Source: Treponema sp. (lineage in GTDB: Bacteria > Spirochaetota > Spirochaetia > Treponematales > Treponemataceae). From it: a DNA stretch of 64,000 nucleotides. A program made the translations under genes and the position numbers. Each line of letters begins with the position of its first letter. Within the stretch, counting starts at the first letter, position 1. The stretch spans positions 1 through 64,000 of the forward strand of contig JAILIC010000087.1 in the NCBI GenBank assembly GCA_024695475.1, given 5' to 3'. The notes beneath the pieces are model-generated. The model made no database searches. It was not told the origin of the DNA and worked only from the letters and a program-made list of their open reading frames with translations. Below are positions 6,699 to 15,729 of this stretch, one piece after another.

Positions 6699-9600
6699 AT
6701 GAGTACCAATAAGAATCGCATAGGTTTTGTTCTTGCGTCTATATATACAGGATCTGCCCAGAATATGTGGTCGACGTTAATTCGTGAGACGTCACATTCT
6801 GACAGTGCTTTTTATATATTTCCTGGTGGCGCTCTTAATGCTGAAAAAAATTCAGAATATGTTCGTAATTCTATTTATAATTTAATCAACTCTGAAAATC
6901 TTGATGGCTTGATTAGCTGGGGTTCGAGTATTGGAGGCTCTGTCTCAACTGAGGAACTTAATAGATTTCACCGTGGTTTTGGCTCCCTTCCGTATGTAAC
7001 TATTGCCCATAAAATGCAGGATGCACCTTGTGTTTCGTTTGATGCTTATAACGGTATGGCAGATCTTGTCCGGCATTTTTTGGATGTACACCATGCAACT
7101 AAGATTGCATTTTTGCGTGGTCCTGAAAATCATGCTTCATCAATGGAGCGTTATCAGGCCTTTTGTGATGTAATGAAGCAAAAAGGTTTTGATATGGAAA
7201 AATCTCCGCTGATATCAGATCCTTTTGCATGGACTGAAGGCGAAGCTGCTGCAAAGCAATTGTATCATGAGCGAAAGCTTGTACCAGGTCAGGATTTTGA
7301 AGTTCTTATTGGTTCCAGTGATTTAATGATTTTAGGTGCTGTCAGATATTTGGCAAAAGCTGGTTTTACCGTACCTGATGATTATACGTGTGCCGGATTT
7401 AATGATTCCCCAGAAGGTCGTATTATCGGCTGTACGACGGTACATATGCCGTTTGTAGATTTAGGGCTGACAGCATTTTCGATGATGCGTAGTGCACTTG
7501 TAGATCATACAAAAAATACACGGAGTGTTACTTTACCGGCTCCTCTTGTTATACGGGAATCTTGTGGATGTCTTAATTCTGATAATCCGCAGTTCTTTGA
7601 AGATGCTATTCCTACAACGCCGATACAAGTAGTCGATGTTTTGTCCGTCATGTTCAGACTCGACAGTACATCGACAAATGCAATGATTGAGCCATTGGTA
7701 GGAGCCTTATCGCAGCATGATGAAAAGCTATTGTTTACATTACTTGAAAAGATCTTGGAGCGCTTTTTTGAGTATAATGACGATATCCGTATGCTTTTTT
7801 CTGCATATGCGATGTTGCGGGCGGTACCGTGTTTTGACTCTTCATGGATAGAAGGCCTGGAGTCTCGCTTTTATCGTTTGGTCTTGCGTATTCAAGATCA
7901 GGTAACGCAAAATGAAAGCTTTAGAACTCGTATCATTGCAGAGAAGTTAAATTCGCTAAAATGTGGATTGCTGACTGCTCGGGATCGAAAATCTTTGTGT
8001 GATATTTTAGCAAAGCATTTACCGATGCTTTCTATTAATACGGCTGCTCTTGTTTTGACAGATAATGATACTAACTCTACGTTTATTGGTGGTTTTTCTG
8101 AAAATAAACGCTATGATGAACAAAAAAACTTTCCTTCTTCGTTGTTACTGCCAAAGGGGCTTACGGGATTTGATACTGGTGTTTTTTTGGTTCAGCCTCT
8201 GTTTACTGAAAAACAGCCACTGGGATATTTTGTTTGTTCTGTACCTCCTCAACATAATGGTACATTATTTGAAGATTTGCGGTCAGCCATAAGCAGTGCG
8301 CTGGCTGGTATTTTCATGTTTGAAGAAAATTCAGCAGCAAAACAAAAAGCCGAACAGGCAGAACAGGCAAAAAACAGTTTCTTTGCAAATGTAGGTACCG
8401 ATTTATCGGAACCTTTGATAGATGTCACTCAAAAACTTAACCAGATGCAGAATATCTTGGCATCGGTATCTCGCGAAAATGATATTTTATCTTCACAGAT
8501 GATTTTTTTGAGAAATCAGATTAGTGAGCAAGTTGAAAAAACAAATCTCGTTATTGATCTTACTCGCTTGCAAAGTAATGAATTTGTATTTAAGACACGG
8601 TTGTTTCATATAACTAGTATTACAGATCGGGAGCAACTTGCTTCTGATTATCCACTTTTGTACGGTGATCCTGATCGAATAGCACAATCATTGAAAATTG
8701 TGTGTGACGAATGGAAAATTCCTCTGTCTGATATACAGTTACATATTACTCCACAAGGTTTGGAGATGATACTGGAAAATCCAATGATTACTGTTCCGCT
8801 TAATGTGTGGGAACAAAATACTTTACAGGTCGTACAATATATTTTTATGCGATCTGGTGCATCTATTAAAAAAACACCTCATGGATGCCAAATAGTATAC
8901 CCATGGCCTACCTTTGATTGTGCTAATGCAGTTGCGGATGTTGATCATATTTCATGGAATGCAGATGAGGCTGCCCCTGAAGCTTGGATTTCTATGTATG
9001 CAAAGCGTGAAGATTCAAGTTTTATGGAGTCTGCGTTTTTGTGTTATACCGCACTGCCCGAAGAAGAGCTTGAATTTGTCAAAACCTTTGTTGGCTTGTT
9101 TGAACATCGTATGAGCTCGACTGTTTTTAAAAATGTGTTTTTCATTGGCTTCTTTTCTAAATATCCGTCATGGATTTCGCATAATCACATATGCCGTTTA
9201 AATAGTATAGATGAGTTTGATGAAACTGTCCGTGTTACTGCTCCGTCTTTAGTAGTTTTGGATTCCCTTGACTATGAAGGAGTTAAAAAAATACGAGGTA
9301 ATCCTATAACGGCTTTTTGCCCGATTTTTGTATTACCAGAGCATATTACAGATCTGGCTGCTGCTGAAAAATTGCTGCTTTTGCCTCGGGTTATATTATG
9401 TCATCGTTGTGTTGCCTTTACTGAGGAATTTGGCGCTCGGGCACGTTCTATTTTGGTAGGAGGGGAGATATTACCTCCAGATACTGGTGCTCTGGTAAAA
9501 CGTGCTGTCATTTATTTTGGTGCACAGTATAAAACCCAGATATTGAGATGGAAGCTTGCTGATTATGTACATGTCAGTGAAGATTATTTGACTCGTATAT

Positions 9601-9815
9601 TTCATAAGGAATTAGGACTTTCGCCATGGAAGTATCTTAACCAATACCGTATTTTTAGAGCTTGCGAATTATTATTGCAAACAAATGATACCATATCTGA
9701 GATTGCAGAAAAAACAGGATTCCAGGATTCTGCGTATTTTAGTCGTGTTTTCAGAAAAATTACGGGTGTAACAACGTTAAAATACAAACGTCTAACGATT
9801 GATAGTCAGTCATAG
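6699..9815 (+). CDS. LacI-sensor / AraC-HTH regulator with degenerate kinase and receiver modules
   Basis: A cytoplasmic protein of 1038 residues. Residues ~5-290 are a LacI-type sugar-sensing domain (IGFVLASIYTG, IAFLRGPENH, TCAGFNDSPEGR). A helical and GAF-like middle leads to residues ~557-575, KNSFFANVGTDLSEPL, which aligns with a histidine-kinase H-box but lacks the His. Residues ~840-930 resemble a receiver domain without the usual acidic pocket. Residues ~940-1038 are an AraC HTH pair (VSEDYLTRIFHKELG, ISEIAEKTGFQDSAYFSRVF). It sits just upstream of the pectin importer and enzymes in the same direction, so it is probably their activator. ATG 6699 follows TATAAT by six bases with no ribosome binding site; the longer GTG start at 6612 would add a hydrophobic stretch not expected in a LacI domain. 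Confidence 0.8.
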   Translation: MSTNKNRIGFVLASIYTGSAQNMWSTLIRETSHSDSAFYIFPGGALNAEKNSEYVRNSIYNLINSENLDGLISWGSSIGGSVSTEELNRFHRGFGSLPYVTIAHKMQDAPCVSFDAYNGMADLVRHFLDVHHATKIAFLRGPENHASSMERYQAFCDVMKQKGFDMEKSPLISDPFAWTEGEAAAKQLYHERKLVPGQDFEVLIGSSDLMILGAVRYLAKAGFTVPDDYTCAGFNDSPEGRIIGCTTVHMPFVDLGLTAFSMMRSALVDHTKNTRSVTLPAPLVIRESCGCLNSDNPQFFEDAIPTTPIQVVDVLSVMFRLDSTSTNAMIEPLVGALSQHDEKLLFTLLEKILERFFEYNDDIRMLFSAYAMLRAVPCFDSSWIEGLESRFYRLVLRIQDQVTQNESFRTRIIAEKLNSLKCGLLTARDRKSLCDILAKHLPMLSINTAALVLTDNDTNSTFIGGFSENKRYDEQKNFPSSLLLPKGLTGFDTGVFLVQPLFTEKQPLGYFVCSVPPQHNGTLFEDLRSAISSALAGIFMFEENSAAKQKAEQAEQAKNSFFANVGTDLSEPLIDVTQKLNQMQNILASVSRENDILSSQMIFLRNQISEQVEKTNLVIDLTRLQSNEFVFKTRLFHITSITDREQLASDYPLLYGDPDRIAQSLKIVCDEWKIPLSDIQLHITPQGLEMILENPMITVPLNVWEQNTLQVVQYIFMRSGASIKKTPHGCQIVYPWPTFDCANAVADVDHISWNADEAAPEAWISMYAKREDSSFMESAFLCYTALPEEELEFVKTFVGLFEHRMSSTVFKNVFFIGFFSKYPSWISHNHICRLNSIDEFDETVRVTAPSLVVLDSLDYEGVKKIRGNPITAFCPIFVLPEHITDLAAAEKLLLLPRVILCHRCVAFTEEFGARARSILVGGEILPPDTGALVKRAVIYFGAQYKTQILRWKLADYVHVSEDYLTRIFHKELGLSPWKYLNQYRIFRACELLLQTNDTISEIAEKTGFQDSAYFSRVFRKITGVTTLKYKRLTIDSQS

Positions 9816-9874
9816 GTCTGAAAAATACAAATAGTTGCCAGTATATTTTTTTTTATACCTTGTAATCTAGTATT

Positions 9875-10837
9875 ATGAGGATGGCAACAGTGAACAATAA
9901 TACAGATGTAACGGCTTCTACAGTAAAGCCGAAAAAGTCTCTCGTAAAAGAGATTATTCGTTTTAAAGAAATTTATCTGCTCATGCTGATTCCATTGGTG
10001 TATTTTTTTATTTTTAAATACATCCCTATTTGGAATGGACAAATTGCTTTTAAAAACTTTCAGCCGGTAAAAGGTGTATTACATAGTGCATGGGCCGGCC
10101 TGAAGTATTTTAAAGAATTTTTTGGTTCATTCTATTTTTGGGAATTACTTCGCAATACCGTTGGATATAGTTTTGGTAAATTGATCATCAGTGTTCCGAT
10201 TTCAATCATTTTGGCTGTCGTAATTTTTGAGAGTCAAAGAAATGTGCTGCGTAAAATTGTCCAGACATTGTCTTATCTGCCACACTTTTTGTCTTGGGTT
10301 ATCATGTATGGTATTTTGCTATCTTTGCTTGCTCCTGGTGATGGTTTGTTTAATGACATTATCAAAATGTTTGGTGGAAAACCTATCGATTATTTAACAA
10401 GTACAAAGGCATTTCCTTTTATTGTTATTTTATCGGATGCCTGGAAAGGTATGGGATGGGGTGCCATAATTTTTATAGCTGCTTTGATGGGTATTGATCC
10501 TGCATTGTATGAGGCCGCAATGGTCGAAGGTGCAAGTGCTTGGCAGCGGACAAAGTATATAACAATTCCTTCAATTCTTTCGGTTATTGTTATGGTTATT
10601 CTGCTTAAAATTGGTACAATCCTTGATGCTGGTTTTAACCAGATTTTTATGCTGTATTCTATTCCTGTATATAGTGTTGCAGATATCATTGATACATGGG
10701 TTTATCGTCAGGGCTTGCTTGAGTTTAAGTTTTCTCTGGCAACTGCGGTTGGTATTTTTAAGGGTGTCATTGGATTCTTATTGCTTGTCTTTGCCAATAA
10801 GCTGACACGAAAAATCGCAGATTCTGGTTTGTTCTAA
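9875..10837 (+). CDS. ABC importer permease, LplB/YteP type
   Basis: A 320-residue inner-membrane permease with about six helices. The EAA loop is DPALYEAAMVEGASAWQRTKYITIP. The N-terminal tail is hydrophilic and the first helix (IYLLMLIPLVYFFIFKYIP) is typical of LplB/YteP proteins that import complex oligosaccharides, including rhamnogalacturonan and galacturonate oligomers. It pairs with the next gene and with the binding protein that follows. No ATPase gene is in the locus. The start is uncertain: ATG 9875, ATG 9881 and GTG 9890 are all in frame, and GAGGA at 9877-9881 would serve the GTG. Confidence 0.88.
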   Translation: MRMATVNNNTDVTASTVKPKKSLVKEIIRFKEIYLLMLIPLVYFFIFKYIPIWNGQIAFKNFQPVKGVLHSAWAGLKYFKEFFGSFYFWELLRNTVGYSFGKLIISVPISIILAVVIFESQRNVLRKIVQTLSYLPHFLSWVIMYGILLSLLAPGDGLFNDIIKMFGGKPIDYLTSTKAFPFIVILSDAWKGMGWGAIIFIAALMGIDPALYEAAMVEGASAWQRTKYITIPSILSVIVMVILLKIGTILDAGFNQIFMLYSIPVYSVADIIDTWVYRQGLLEFKFSLATAVGIFKGVIGFLLLVFANKLTRKIADSGLF

Positions 10838-10855
10838 GATAAGAGGGTACACAAT

Positions 10856-11764
10856 ATGATGGGTAAGAATAGTAAGGGTTCATCGGTAGCGATGAAAAAA
10901 ACCGGTGGAGACATTGTGTTCCATACGATTTTGGATATTTTTCTTGTAGTTACATTAGTAATTATTGTTATTCCTTTGTGGAGTACGATTGCATTGTCAT
11001 TTCGTCCGGCTACTTTTATTGGTAATAGTTTGGAGGGAATGTTTTTACCTCCTTGGAAGTGGTCAAACCAAGCGTATGCAGCTTTGTTAGGTAATAATGG
11101 ATTTATCAATGCATTTGTTAATAGTTTGAAAATATTGGTATTTGGAGTTGCTACAGCGTTGGTTTTGACAATTCCGATTGCTTATGGATTATCGATAGAT
11201 GGACTTCCAGGTAAAAAGTTTTTGAACATATTTGTATTGATTCCGTATATGTTCAATGTTGGTTTAATTCCATCTTATCTGGTTGTGACTAAGCTTGGAT
11301 TGACAAATCATCTGGCAGCTGTATTTTTGCCAGTGGCTGTCTCAACATATAACTGTATGATAATGAGAAACTTTTTTGAAGGAATTCCTAATTCTCTCAA
11401 AGAGTCTGCTCGTATTGATGGTGCTCCTGAGTGGCGTATCTTATTGCAGATTATTATTCCTTTGTCAAAGCCAATTTTAATGACGATTGGTCTGTTTTAT
11501 GGTGTTTCATTCTGGAATGACTTTATGCATGCAATGTTGTACTTGAACAAGAATGAATTGCAGCCATTGCCAATCTTGTTGCGTAATATTTTGCTGGCAA
11601 GCGGTATGAATGAATATGTTGAAGCAAGTGCTTTTGGTGAAGCTCCAATTGCAGCTATTAAAGCAGCCAGCGTATTTATGTCAGCTATACCTATGGTTAT
11701 AGCCTATCCATTTATTCAGAAATACTTTACCAAAGGTACACTCGCAGGTAGTGTCAAAGGGTAA
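10856..11764 (+). CDS. ABC importer permease, LplC/YtcP type
   Basis: A 302-residue permease of the MalG-like class with six predicted helices. Its EAA loop is PNSLKESARIDGAPEWRILLQIIIP. It begins 18 bases after the first permease, with AGAGGG upstream, and would form the heterodimeric membrane pore with it. The C-terminal FIQKYFTKGTLAGSVKG is the usual ending of this carbohydrate-uptake family. Confidence 0.9.
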   Translation: MMGKNSKGSSVAMKKTGGDIVFHTILDIFLVVTLVIIVIPLWSTIALSFRPATFIGNSLEGMFLPPWKWSNQAYAALLGNNGFINAFVNSLKILVFGVATALVLTIPIAYGLSIDGLPGKKFLNIFVLIPYMFNVGLIPSYLVVTKLGLTNHLAAVFLPVAVSTYNCMIMRNFFEGIPNSLKESARIDGAPEWRILLQIIIPLSKPILMTIGLFYGVSFWNDFMHAMLYLNKNELQPLPILLRNILLASGMNEYVEASAFGEAPIAAIKAASVFMSAIPMVIAYPFIQKYFTKGTLAGSVKG

Positions 11765-11828
11765 TTTATTTATAGAAACAATATGCAGAAACAAAAATGG
11801 AGTATGCGAATTTTAATAGGAGGAAAAA

Positions 11829-13391
11829 ATGAAAATTTCCAAACTTATGACCAGTGCTTTGATGCTTGGAATGGGGATGTCATTGTTTGCAGCTGGTGGA
11901 AAAGACAAAAAATCTTCAGGTCCTGTAACAATTGACCTATGGTATGGTGCAGCTGTTACTGAAGCAGGTCCGCCACCAGCAGACTGGAAGGCTTTGAGTA
12001 TTCTTAAAGAAAAAGGTATTGATTTGCAGTTGACAGCTCTCCCATCTGCTGCAAATGATCAGGCTCAAAAACTGAATGCAGCGGGTGCTGCAAATGCACT
12101 TCCTGATATTTTTATGGTTGAGCGTGATACATTGGTTCGTCTTGCACAGCAAGGTTTGTTGGCTGATGTAAGTGATATGTTTGCAATGATGCCAAACAGA
12201 ACAAAATTGATGTATGACGATGCTGCAAAGAGTGTTGCAACTGTTGATGGTGTTTGCTATGGTTTGGCAAGCCCTGGATCAATTGCAAAAAATGAAGGCG
12301 TGTTAATCCGCAAAGACTGGTTGGATAAACTGGGGCTTTCGGTTCCTAAGACAACAGAAGACTTCAAAAAGGTAATGCATGCCTTTACATATAATGATCC
12401 TGATGGCAATGGAAAACAGGATACATGGGGTTACGGCTGCTTTATCGAATCAAATAAATTGGACTATGGTCTTGGACCTCGTCTTGATCCACTTCTTGGT
12501 GCGTTTGGTGTTGCCGGTGCATGGAATCTGACAAAGGCTAATGTAGGTCTTAATGTATTTAAGCCTGAGTATTATGATGCTGTAGCTTATATCAAATCTC
12601 TTGTCGACGATGGTTGTATTGATCCTAACTGGCTCGCTTATAAGAAAGACGATTTCCGTGCTGCTTGGAAGCAGGGTAAGTTTGGTATGATGAGAGAGCA
12701 GAATGCTGCTTTTGCTGCACAGAATAACTACAAACCATTTGATGATAACTTCCCAACTGGTGAATGGATTATTGTTGATCCTCCAGTTGGTCCAAACGGA
12801 AAATCAGCAGTTGGTGTATACGATGCAGGCTATCGTATCTATGCTGTATCTGCTGCAGCTGCAAAGGCTGGTAAGAAAGAAGCTATCGCACAGATGCTTG
12901 AATGGATGTCTTCAGAAGAAGGTTACTTCCTCCTTGGTTGGGGTGAAAAAGATGTTAACTTCGTTATTGGACCTGATGGTGCTCCAACTTCAAAGGGTGT
13001 ACCAGATCCTGCAAAAGCATGGGATAAGACAGAAAATGTTCCTTTGACCCAGTTGCGCAACATGGTATTCTACAATAGCGATACAGAGTTAGTATCTCGC
13101 TATCCAACATATAAGACTGCAAAGTCTGGTAAAGAAATGAGTGCATTGAAGGCTTTGCGCCAGATGCAGTCTAAACCTTGGGTACAGCTTGCTGGTGCAA
13201 ATACAATGCCTGCTCCTGGTGCTGATGTTGAACGTTTCTACTCACAAGGAATCCTTGAATTCCTTCGTGGTACACGTCCGTTAACAAAAGATTCATGGAA
13301 TGCATGGCTCGCAGAGTTCAAGAAGGTCGGTGGACAGGCTTGGAATGATGCTGGTGTTAAGTTTGCAACAGAGAATAACTTTTTGAAATAA
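11829..13391 (+). CDS. extracytoplasmic oligosaccharide-binding protein of the pectin importer
   Basis: A 520-residue solute-binding protein of the LplA/YtcQ type (family 1-like fold), delivering oligosaccharide to the two permeases just upstream. The signal peptide ends LGMGMSLFAAGGKDKK: it has an A-x-A-like site but no Cys, so it is not a standard lipoprotein, unlike most of this family. The motifs DIFMVERDTLVRLA, LIRKDWLDKLGL and EWMSSEEGYFLLGWG fit the family. AGGAGG at 11819-11824 is well placed. A hairpin terminator follows, which could make this gene the most abundant product of the transport segment. Confidence 0.85.
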   Translation: MKISKLMTSALMLGMGMSLFAAGGKDKKSSGPVTIDLWYGAAVTEAGPPPADWKALSILKEKGIDLQLTALPSAANDQAQKLNAAGAANALPDIFMVERDTLVRLAQQGLLADVSDMFAMMPNRTKLMYDDAAKSVATVDGVCYGLASPGSIAKNEGVLIRKDWLDKLGLSVPKTTEDFKKVMHAFTYNDPDGNGKQDTWGYGCFIESNKLDYGLGPRLDPLLGAFGVAGAWNLTKANVGLNVFKPEYYDAVAYIKSLVDDGCIDPNWLAYKKDDFRAAWKQGKFGMMREQNAAFAAQNNYKPFDDNFPTGEWIIVDPPVGPNGKSAVGVYDAGYRIYAVSAAAAKAGKKEAIAQMLEWMSSEEGYFLLGWGEKDVNFVIGPDGAPTSKGVPDPAKAWDKTENVPLTQLRNMVFYNSDTELVSRYPTYKTAKSGKEMSALKALRQMQSKPWVQLAGANTMPAPGADVERFYSQGILEFLRGTRPLTKDSWNAWLAEFKKVGGQAWNDAGVKFATENNFLK

Positions 13392-13429
13392 ATCAACCAG
13401 TAAAACGGGTAGGTTTATGATGTGATAGG

Positions 13430-13491
13430 CCGACGGTATGTGGAAAATCTTGCATACAGTGTAGGGTATTTTCAATGCCGTCGGTTTTTTT
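13430..13491 (+). terminator. hairpin after the binding-protein gene
   Basis: CCGACGGTAT (13430-13439) pairs with ATGCCGTCGG (13475-13484), followed by six T. An inner AAAAT/ATTTT pairing extends the stem. It probably attenuates or ends transcription between the importer and the enzyme genes. Confidence 0.8.
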
Positions 13492-13519
13492 ATGTAGTGA
13501 TGTTTTGTGAGGTTACAGT

Positions 13520-14656
13520 ATGCTTGTTTTAGGCAAAGATATATTATCACTTGATATATCTTTATCAGTCCAAAAAATGTTTAAGCCTGAACAATTTATA
13601 TGGCATTATGAACATGGACTGCTTTTACAAAGTGTATATGCTGTCTCCAAAATATATAACCGATTAGACTTACAGCAGTGGGTACAATCGGTGTATGATG
13701 GTTTTATAACGCCTGATGGTGATATTAAAACCTATAAAAAAGAAGAGTATAATCTTGATCAGATAAATCCTGGCAAGTATTTTTTTGACGCATTTAAAGA
13801 AACTCATAATCAAAAATATAAAAAAGCATTAGATGTACTTTATCTTCAATTGCAAAATCAGCCACGGACTCAGACAGGTGGGTTCTGGCATAAGAAAATC
13901 TATCCTTGGCAAATGTGGCTTGATGGTTTGTATATGGCTTCCCCGTTTTATGCTCGCTATATCGCAGAGTTTGGAGATAAAAGTGACTTTGATGATGTCG
14001 TACATCAGCTTGAATTAGTATATACGCATACATTGGATGAACGTACTGGTTTACTGTATCATGCATGGGATGAATCCTGTAAACAGCTTTGGGCTGACCG
14101 TGATACTGGAATGTCTCCTCATGTTTGGGGAAGAGCTATGGGCTGGTATTGTATGGCAGTTGTTGATGTGCTCGATTGGGTTGGTGATGTACCCCCTTAT
14201 GCACGAAAAAAGTTGTTATTATTAGTACAACGATTAATACGTCCGATTTTAGACTTTCAGGATGCTGCAACTGGCTTATGGTATCAAGTATTGGATGTTG
14301 GATCTAAGAATGCTAATTACTTAGAAACATCTGTATCAGCAATGTTTGTCTATTTTTTATATAAGATAGTAAGAACTCATTGTATTGATAGCAGAAAAAG
14401 CGACTTGATACAGTCTGTTTTAGCAGCGGCAGATAAAGGTCTGCAAGGATTGAGTACTCGATTTACTCGAGGTGAGGATGGTCTTCTACACCTTACCGGT
14501 ACCTGTAGTGGAGCGGGACTTGGTGGAAATCCATATAGAGATGGATCCTTTCAGTATTATATAAGTGAAAAACAACGAGTCGATGATTTTAAAGGCTTGG
14601 CCACTGCTATTTTGGCTTCACTAGAGTTTGAGATAAGAAGTGGTGAAATAAAATGA
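13520..14656 (+). CDS. GH105 unsaturated rhamnogalacturonyl/galacturonyl hydrolase
   Basis: A 378-residue protein with the (α/α)6 barrel of GH105 (YteR/YesR-like), which removes the unsaturated uronate left at the non-reducing end by pectin or rhamnogalacturonan lyases. The signature WLDGLYMASPF contains the expected catalytic Asp (D135). GGFWHKKIYPWQMW, YHAWDES, SPHVWGRAMGWY and GGNPYRDGSFQYY are other family motifs. There is no signal peptide, so it acts in the cytosol on imported oligomers. The start ATG 13520 has GTGAGG upstream. It overlaps the pectinesterase gene by four bases (ATGA), so the two are translationally coupled. Confidence 0.9.
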   Translation: MLVLGKDILSLDISLSVQKMFKPEQFIWHYEHGLLLQSVYAVSKIYNRLDLQQWVQSVYDGFITPDGDIKTYKKEEYNLDQINPGKYFFDAFKETHNQKYKKALDVLYLQLQNQPRTQTGGFWHKKIYPWQMWLDGLYMASPFYARYIAEFGDKSDFDDVVHQLELVYTHTLDERTGLLYHAWDESCKQLWADRDTGMSPHVWGRAMGWYCMAVVDVLDWVGDVPPYARKKLLLLVQRLIRPILDFQDAATGLWYQVLDVGSKNANYLETSVSAMFVYFLYKIVRTHCIDSRKSDLIQSVLAAADKGLQGLSTRFTRGEDGLLHLTGTCSGAGLGGNPYRDGSFQYYISEKQRVDDFKGLATAILASLEFEIRSGEIK

Positions 14657-15726
14657 GTACATTTTATCTTACCGTTGCTTCTGATGGTTCTTGTGAGTAT
14701 CTCAATTTGCAAAGTGCGTTTAATGCAATTATGGAAAACACTGTTTGCACAGAAGCGTATGTCGATATAAAAGCAGGACTGTATACTGGTCAGTTTTATT
14801 TTGATGGGTATGCATCAGATAATCGAACGAATGATATTATATTGCATATTCATGGTGCTGGTATGAATCAAACGATTATCAGTGGAGATGCTTCTGCAAC
14901 TCAGCAATATTCTGCTGAGGGAGCAATAAAGCGTGGAACGTTTCGTTCTTATACTTTATTTGTGAGTGGACCTGAAGTACATATCGAAAACCTTACTATT
15001 GAAAATATCTCTGGACTAGAGCCTCCTCAGGGGCGTGGTAGTCAAGCCGGGCAGGCAATTGCACTGTATGATGATGCTGCGCAGACTGTGTGTTCTCGTG
15101 TGGCTTTGCTTGGATTTCAGGATACGTTGTTTGTTTCACCATTACCAGAAAAAGAAATATTGCCTGGTGGATTTATTGGGCCTCGTGATGGTATGCCTCG
15201 TATTCCATCAGTTCATAGATATCATCATTGTTTTATACAAGGAACGGTCGATTTTATTTTTGGCGGTGGTGCAGCTTTATTTTCTGATTGTTTTATTAGG
15301 GTATGTTCACAGGTTGGATGTAAAACATGTTATATTGCAGCTCCTTGTGCAGATTCCTTACCATTGAGCAATGAAAAAACTGGTATGCCGGATATAAAGG
15401 AAAGTGGATTTATTTTTTATCGCTGTCATATTAGTGGAGATGCGGAAGTTCCTGTATATCTGGCTCGTCCTTGGCGTCCGTATGGTAGATGCGCCTATAT
15501 TGCATGTGAGATCGAAGATATTATTGTTCCTGAAGGGTGGGATAATTGGCAAAACCAACAGAATGAATCTACCTGTTGGTTTGCTGAATATAACAATTAT
15601 GGGCCTGGTGCTGAGGGAAAGCGGGCCTTTGGTATCATTTTAGATGATAAACAAGCATCTGCACTGTTGCATTTATACGATGGCTATGGTGCTATCGATA
15701 TAGATACGGATATAGAGAGGAAGTAA
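14653..15726 (+). CDS. intracellular pectin methylesterase (CE8)
   Basis: A 357-residue right-handed β-helix of family CE8, which removes methyl groups from galacturonate residues. The active-site motifs are present: SQAGQAIALYDD, FQDTLF with D157, GTVDFIFGGG with D200, and LARPWRPYGR holding the conserved Arg. No signal peptide is seen, which sets it apart from secreted pectinesterases and fits action on imported methylated oligogalacturonides. It is co-translated with the GH105 gene upstream and lies four bases before the GH28 gene. Confidence 0.92.
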   Translation: MSTFYLTVASDGSCEYLNLQSAFNAIMENTVCTEAYVDIKAGLYTGQFYFDGYASDNRTNDIILHIHGAGMNQTIISGDASATQQYSAEGAIKRGTFRSYTLFVSGPEVHIENLTIENISGLEPPQGRGSQAGQAIALYDDAAQTVCSRVALLGFQDTLFVSPLPEKEILPGGFIGPRDGMPRIPSVHRYHHCFIQGTVDFIFGGGAALFSDCFIRVCSQVGCKTCYIAAPCADSLPLSNEKTGMPDIKESGFIFYRCHISGDAEVPVYLARPWRPYGRCAYIACEIEDIIVPEGWDNWQNQQNESTCWFAEYNNYGPGAEGKRAFGIILDDKQASALLHLYDGYGAIDIDTDIERK

Positions 15727-15729
15727 TAC

